Positions 61,557 through 64,000 of a stretch of 64,000 nt of DNA are shown here, one piece after another; within the stretch, counting starts at the first letter, position 1, and the number at the start of each line of letters is the position of its first letter. This DNA comes from Paenibacillus polysaccharolyticus. GTDB taxonomy: Bacteria; Bacillota; Bacilli; Paenibacillales; Paenibacillaceae. The translations under genes and the position numbers were made by a program. The stretch covers positions 124,001 through 188,000 of the forward strand of contig NZ_FMVM01000010.1 of assembly GCF_900102085.1 (NCBI RefSeq), in the 5' to 3' direction. The notes beneath the pieces are model-generated. The model worked only from the letters and a program-made list of their open reading frames with translations, was not told the origin of the DNA and did not search any database.

Positions 61557-62039
61557 TTACCTCTCTAAAAATGAGCGAATGCCTGTGGTGACGAGATCAT
61601 GATCTTCCTCATCAGGCAGACCCGATATTGTGATTGTCCCCACATGCCCTTCCTCTTTTAGTATCAGCGGAAATGCGCCACCAGCCAGTACATAATCGGA
61701 GTCAGATAGTTGGTAATCTTGCTCCAATATTTTATTTTCGCTCCGTAGTCGTAAGGCCGTATGCCAGGAGCTGGAGCCGAAGTGGTTGACCACGTTGTTT
61801 TTGCGCCGAATCCAGTTTTCGTTATCGGGGTGGGTGCCTTCCATCGCATGCAAAAAGAGACGGTGTCCCTTTAGCGTAATATCAATGGTCACCGCTTGTG
61901 AGCGGCGTTTCGCTTCCTGAACTAGATACAGGCCGAGTTGTAGTGCTGTTTCGGAGTTGAATGTATCCCATATCAGTTCCTGTTCTTCCTGTTGCATCTG
62001 TGCAAGTCTTGCAGTGATTTCGGGATTAATCGAATTCAA
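61557..62039 (-). CDS. UPF0303 / heme-degrading-domain (GlcG/HbpS-like) protein
   Basis: 160 residues from TTG 62039 (AAGGAG about 11 bases upstream). The blocks EEQELIWDTFNSETALQLGL, VDITLKGHRLFLHAMEGT-like TIDITLKGHRLFLHA, NWIRRKNNVVNHF, LAGGAFPLIL and GTITISGLPDEEDHDLV match UPF0303 proteins of the GlcG/HbpS fold. Cytoplasmic. Biochemical role not settled. Confidence 0.88.
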   Translation of the reverse strand: MNSINPEITARLAQMQQEEQELIWDTFNSETALQLGLYLVQEAKRRSQAVTIDITLKGHRLFLHAMEGTHPDNENWIRRKNNVVNHFGSSSWHTALRLRSENKILEQDYQLSDSDYVLAGGAFPLILKEEGHVGTITISGLPDEEDHDLVTTGIRSFLER

Positions 62040-62261
62040 ATGAAAGACATCTCCTTCGTATGTGTGATAAAGCTCTACATTCGACGCGGATCAGGGTCCT
62101 ACCTGCCTGAAGTAAATTGCTGATTTTAACGGATGTTAGAAGAGACTTAAGGCTGGATCATTTGGAGACGTTATAACCGCTGTGGTAGAGTAAGAAGAAC
62201 GTTATAATGATTTTTCTGCAATTGAACATAAAGAGCGGCTTAGGCAGGCAGGGGGAAAACG

Positions 62262-62744
62262 ATGTTGTTTTATTTTATCGCGTTGCTGGTTACGCTTGTG
62301 GATCAGGGTACTAAAATTGCAGTTCGGATGTATATGGAGGTTGGCGAAGTGATGCGGCTTGGGGATTCAGGGATGCAGCTGCAACATTACGAAAATAGCG
62401 GTATGGCCGGAAGCATGTTTCAAGGGAATGCACGTTTATTCGGGGTCATTGCCGTGCTGTTTATCGTAGGTATGCTCTATTATCGGCGCAAAGGTGAGAT
62501 ACGGGGATTCTGGATGCAGGCCGGGGCAGGTTTCATGGTCGGCGGTGCACTCGGCAACGCCATAGATCGCTTTGTATATGCTCGTGTGACGGACTTTCTG
62601 GTGTTTCCGTCGGGGCGGGGCATATTGAATCTGGCGGATGTGGCGATTAACATCGGTGTGGTAATGATCATCATCGGCATGCTGATTCGTGCCTATCAGA
62701 GGTATCGGGAGAAACGTCTACGTAATGCGCTGCCTAAAGGGTAA
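62262..62744 (+). CDS. lspA: Lipoprotein signal peptidase (signal peptidase II)
   Basis: 160 residues, four membrane helices. The two catalytic aspartates appear in GALGNAIDRFVYARVTDF and GILNLADVAINIGV; the N-terminal DQGTKI and ENSGMAGS (usually ENxGAAF) are also conserved. It cleaves prolipoproteins after lipid attachment. The ENSGMAGS variant and the lack of an adjacent rluD-like gene suggest it may be an accessory copy; a terminator follows. Confidence 0.88.
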   Translation: MLFYFIALLVTLVDQGTKIAVRMYMEVGEVMRLGDSGMQLQHYENSGMAGSMFQGNARLFGVIAVLFIVGMLYYRRKGEIRGFWMQAGAGFMVGGALGNAIDRFVYARVTDFLVFPSGRGILNLADVAINIGVVMIIIGMLIRAYQRYREKRLRNALPKG

Positions 62745-62796
62745 CATTGATGGATATAAGCAATGATTGGTGACGAATGTTCTAATGTATGGTTGC

Positions 62797-62837
62797 AAAA
62801 GAGCCGAAGCAGAGGTTAGTCCTGTTTCGGCTCTTTG
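62797..62837. terminator. Rho-independent terminator
   Basis: AAAGAGCCGAAGCAG / CTGTTTCGGCTCTTT hairpin, usable in both directions between lspA and the convergent gene. Confidence 0.85.
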
Positions 62838-62860
62838 TTATGGCGACTTTTAAAAGGGAT

Positions 62861-63529
62861 TTAGTCATTCAATTTAGATAATTCTGCATCAAGATCGGCT
62901 AGTTTTGCAGACGAGGTGGTCAGATCCTTTTGTATGTATAGCCGGGTCATGATTGCCTCCTCGTTTGACAATTGAGCGAAATTTTCATTGATATATTTTT
63001 TATAAATGGCTGTATTTAATTGAACGATTTCATTTGCAAGTTTTAGACTCTTATCTAAGCTAGCAGTTACAACTAAGTCAGAAGCTAGTTCGCTTTGCAA
63101 AAGAAGTTTTTCAAACATAGCTTTGCTTGAATTAAAGTAGATAAAACCAGGAAGATAATTAAGAGTAATAGGTTCATTCTTGTCCAGAGAAAAAGCCTCT
63201 TTCCCATCAGGAGAGTTATAGATCAGCACATAGTTTGCATATTGAATCTGATTTTGATTTAACTGTTCATAGCTCTTGTATAACAATAATAATTCCTCTT
63301 TACTAATCTTCTTTTTATCTATAGCGCTCTGCAAAGTTGACAAGATTGAATCTGAAGTGGAAAGAATGCTGCGTTCGTAATCTGACAGCACCTGACTGTA
63401 TTGTTGATTTAAATAATCTTTTAGTCTTCCATTACTTGAACTATACCCAACAACATTTGCAACTAGAGAGGAGGCTAAAAGAGTAAGTGTTAAAATGATA
63501 ATCCAATTTTTTAGGCTCATTTTTTTCAT
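62861..63529 (-). CDS. Uncharacterised membrane-anchored protein, AT-rich
   Basis: 222 residues from ATG 63529 (AAGGAG about 10 bases upstream). One N-terminal helix (about 8-28; WIIILTLTLLASSLVANVVG), then a largely helical extracytoplasmic region with coiled-coil stretches (YSQVLSDYERSILSTSDSIL; ITLNYLPGFIYFNSSKAMFE). No catalytic motif. Codon use is richer in A/T than in neighbours, which may indicate transfer. The shape resembles the sensor half of a chemoreceptor or kinase without its signalling domain, but no family is recognised. Confidence 0.75.
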   Translation of the reverse strand: MKKMSLKNWIIILTLTLLASSLVANVVGYSSSNGRLKDYLNQQYSQVLSDYERSILSTSDSILSTLQSAIDKKKISKEELLLLYKSYEQLNQNQIQYANYVLIYNSPDGKEAFSLDKNEPITLNYLPGFIYFNSSKAMFEKLLLQSELASDLVVTASLDKSLKLANEIVQLNTAIYKKYINENFAQLSNEEAIMTRLYIQKDLTTSSAKLADLDAELSKLND

Positions 63530-63955
63530 AAGTTAAGAATCTCCTTAGAAAGTTAGGTATTTGATATCATTTTTCATATTGTCTATCATAATAGAATATT
63601 TCATAATATTATATATAATTACATATTAAGGAGTTTCGTGGGGGGTGGATCTTCCATTGCTCCATGTCCTCCTCTTATCATGTTCTAATCTATTAAAGAT
63701 CAGTTGAAATCCATTGATCCCCAAATAAAACTATGTTATCTTGAATGAGTTAATTTAATCGATAAACAAAGGTTGATCCGCTAAGAGGAAAAGAAACATA
63801 AGAGAGTTTAATTTGTCGGCTCTTTTGCAAGCGCTTCAATATAACCTTAACAGAATAACGTAGATGAATCCGGCATCGAGTGTATCCCGTTATGTAACAT
63901 ACGGGCGTGAGATGGTGGTTTCTTTTACATGCAGAAAGAGGAGGACGTCTAGATA
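63530..63955. other. AT-rich intergenic region
   Basis: 426 bases. The first 120 bases are very AT-rich (TATATATAATT-like near 63605). No RNA gene or terminator recognised. The 73-codon minus-strand frame at 63750-63971 has no support. Confidence 0.4.
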
Positions 63956-64000
63956 GTGCAGCGGAAAACAAGGCATTTTAACTCGCTTCGTAATCAGATC
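63956..64000 (+). CDS. Possible start of a truncated gene
   Basis: GTG 63956 follows GAGGAGG at about 63938-63945 and the frame stays open to the window end (VQRKTRHFNSLRNQI). The RN-Q-I context resembles the N-terminal cytoplasmic stub of membrane sensor kinases, but 15 codons cannot settle this. Confidence 0.4.
   Translation, partial: MQRKTRHFNSLRNQI

Noticed and set aside
63750-63971. 73-codon minus-strand frame near the window end
   Set aside because: No start signal or family, and it overlaps the stronger plus-strand start at 63956.

Overview
The window looks like a chromosomal segment of a Paenibacillus-type Gram-positive bacterium (Bacillales). The support is indirect: strong AGGAGG-type ribosome binding sites with many GTG/TTG starts, lipoprotein and S-layer (SLH) signals, low-to-mid GC with local GC-rich islands, a cre site, a Rex-like box, a Fur-like box, and a large plant-polysaccharide locus (pectate lyase, GH26 mannanase, two GH130 phosphorylases, an epimerase). 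No rRNA, tRNA, CRISPR array, phage module or intact transposase gene was seen.

Layout. 1-9.6 kb: partial methyltransferase, SRPBCC protein, a very large hybrid histidine kinase with its SARP-like response regulator, a ~130-bp MITE, photolyase, effector-binding protein, acyltransferase. 9.7-14.8 kb: a second MITE-like element, a 49-aa zinc-ribbon-like protein, an HNH protein with a GC-rich linker, a DedA/TVP38 membrane protein, a cupin protein, a sugar-nucleotide epimerase, CsbD. 15.2-17.2 kb: a DUF1641-ndh operon with a Rex-like operator on its promoter. 17.6-25 kb: SDR protein, OmpR-type two-component system with two PepSY proteins, ABC-2 exporter. 25-26 kb: a repeat-rich non-coding block, then a leucine-dehydrogenase-family gene with a 134-aa insertion. 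27.8-30.1 kb: DUF2179 protein and secreted pectate lyase.

30.3-43.5 kb is a mannan-use locus: LacI regulator, mannosylglucose phosphorylase and cellobiose/mannobiose 2-epimerase on the minus strand; sugar ABC importer, second GH130, CE7 esterase and a cell-surface SLH-GH26 mannanase on the plus strand. LacI-type palindromes lie in the divergent promoter region. The genes fit one route: the surface mannanase cuts mannan, the ABC system imports oligosaccharides, and epimerase plus phosphorylases yield mannose-1-phosphate and glucose. 43.7-49 kb is a nikABCDE-like operon behind a Fur-like box.

49-64 kb: small unknowns, a kinase-fold phosphotransferase, a glycosyltransferase, an ABC-F gene behind a leader ORF and attenuator-like hairpins, a second copy of the repeat block, a four-gene YgiB/YgiC/DUF350-type module of unknown function, nucleoside hydrolase, a PadR-membrane protein pair, a UPF0303 protein, lspA, and an AT-rich unknown gene.

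The least explained feature is a 195-bp dyad-symmetric element present twice, 30 kb apart. Four CTAACGATC boxes are arranged forward, forward, reverse, reverse at identical spacing, each copy next to C-poor degenerate tandem repeats. Similar expansions seem to have entered coding sequence (leucine dehydrogenase insert, ABC-F linker, HNH linker).
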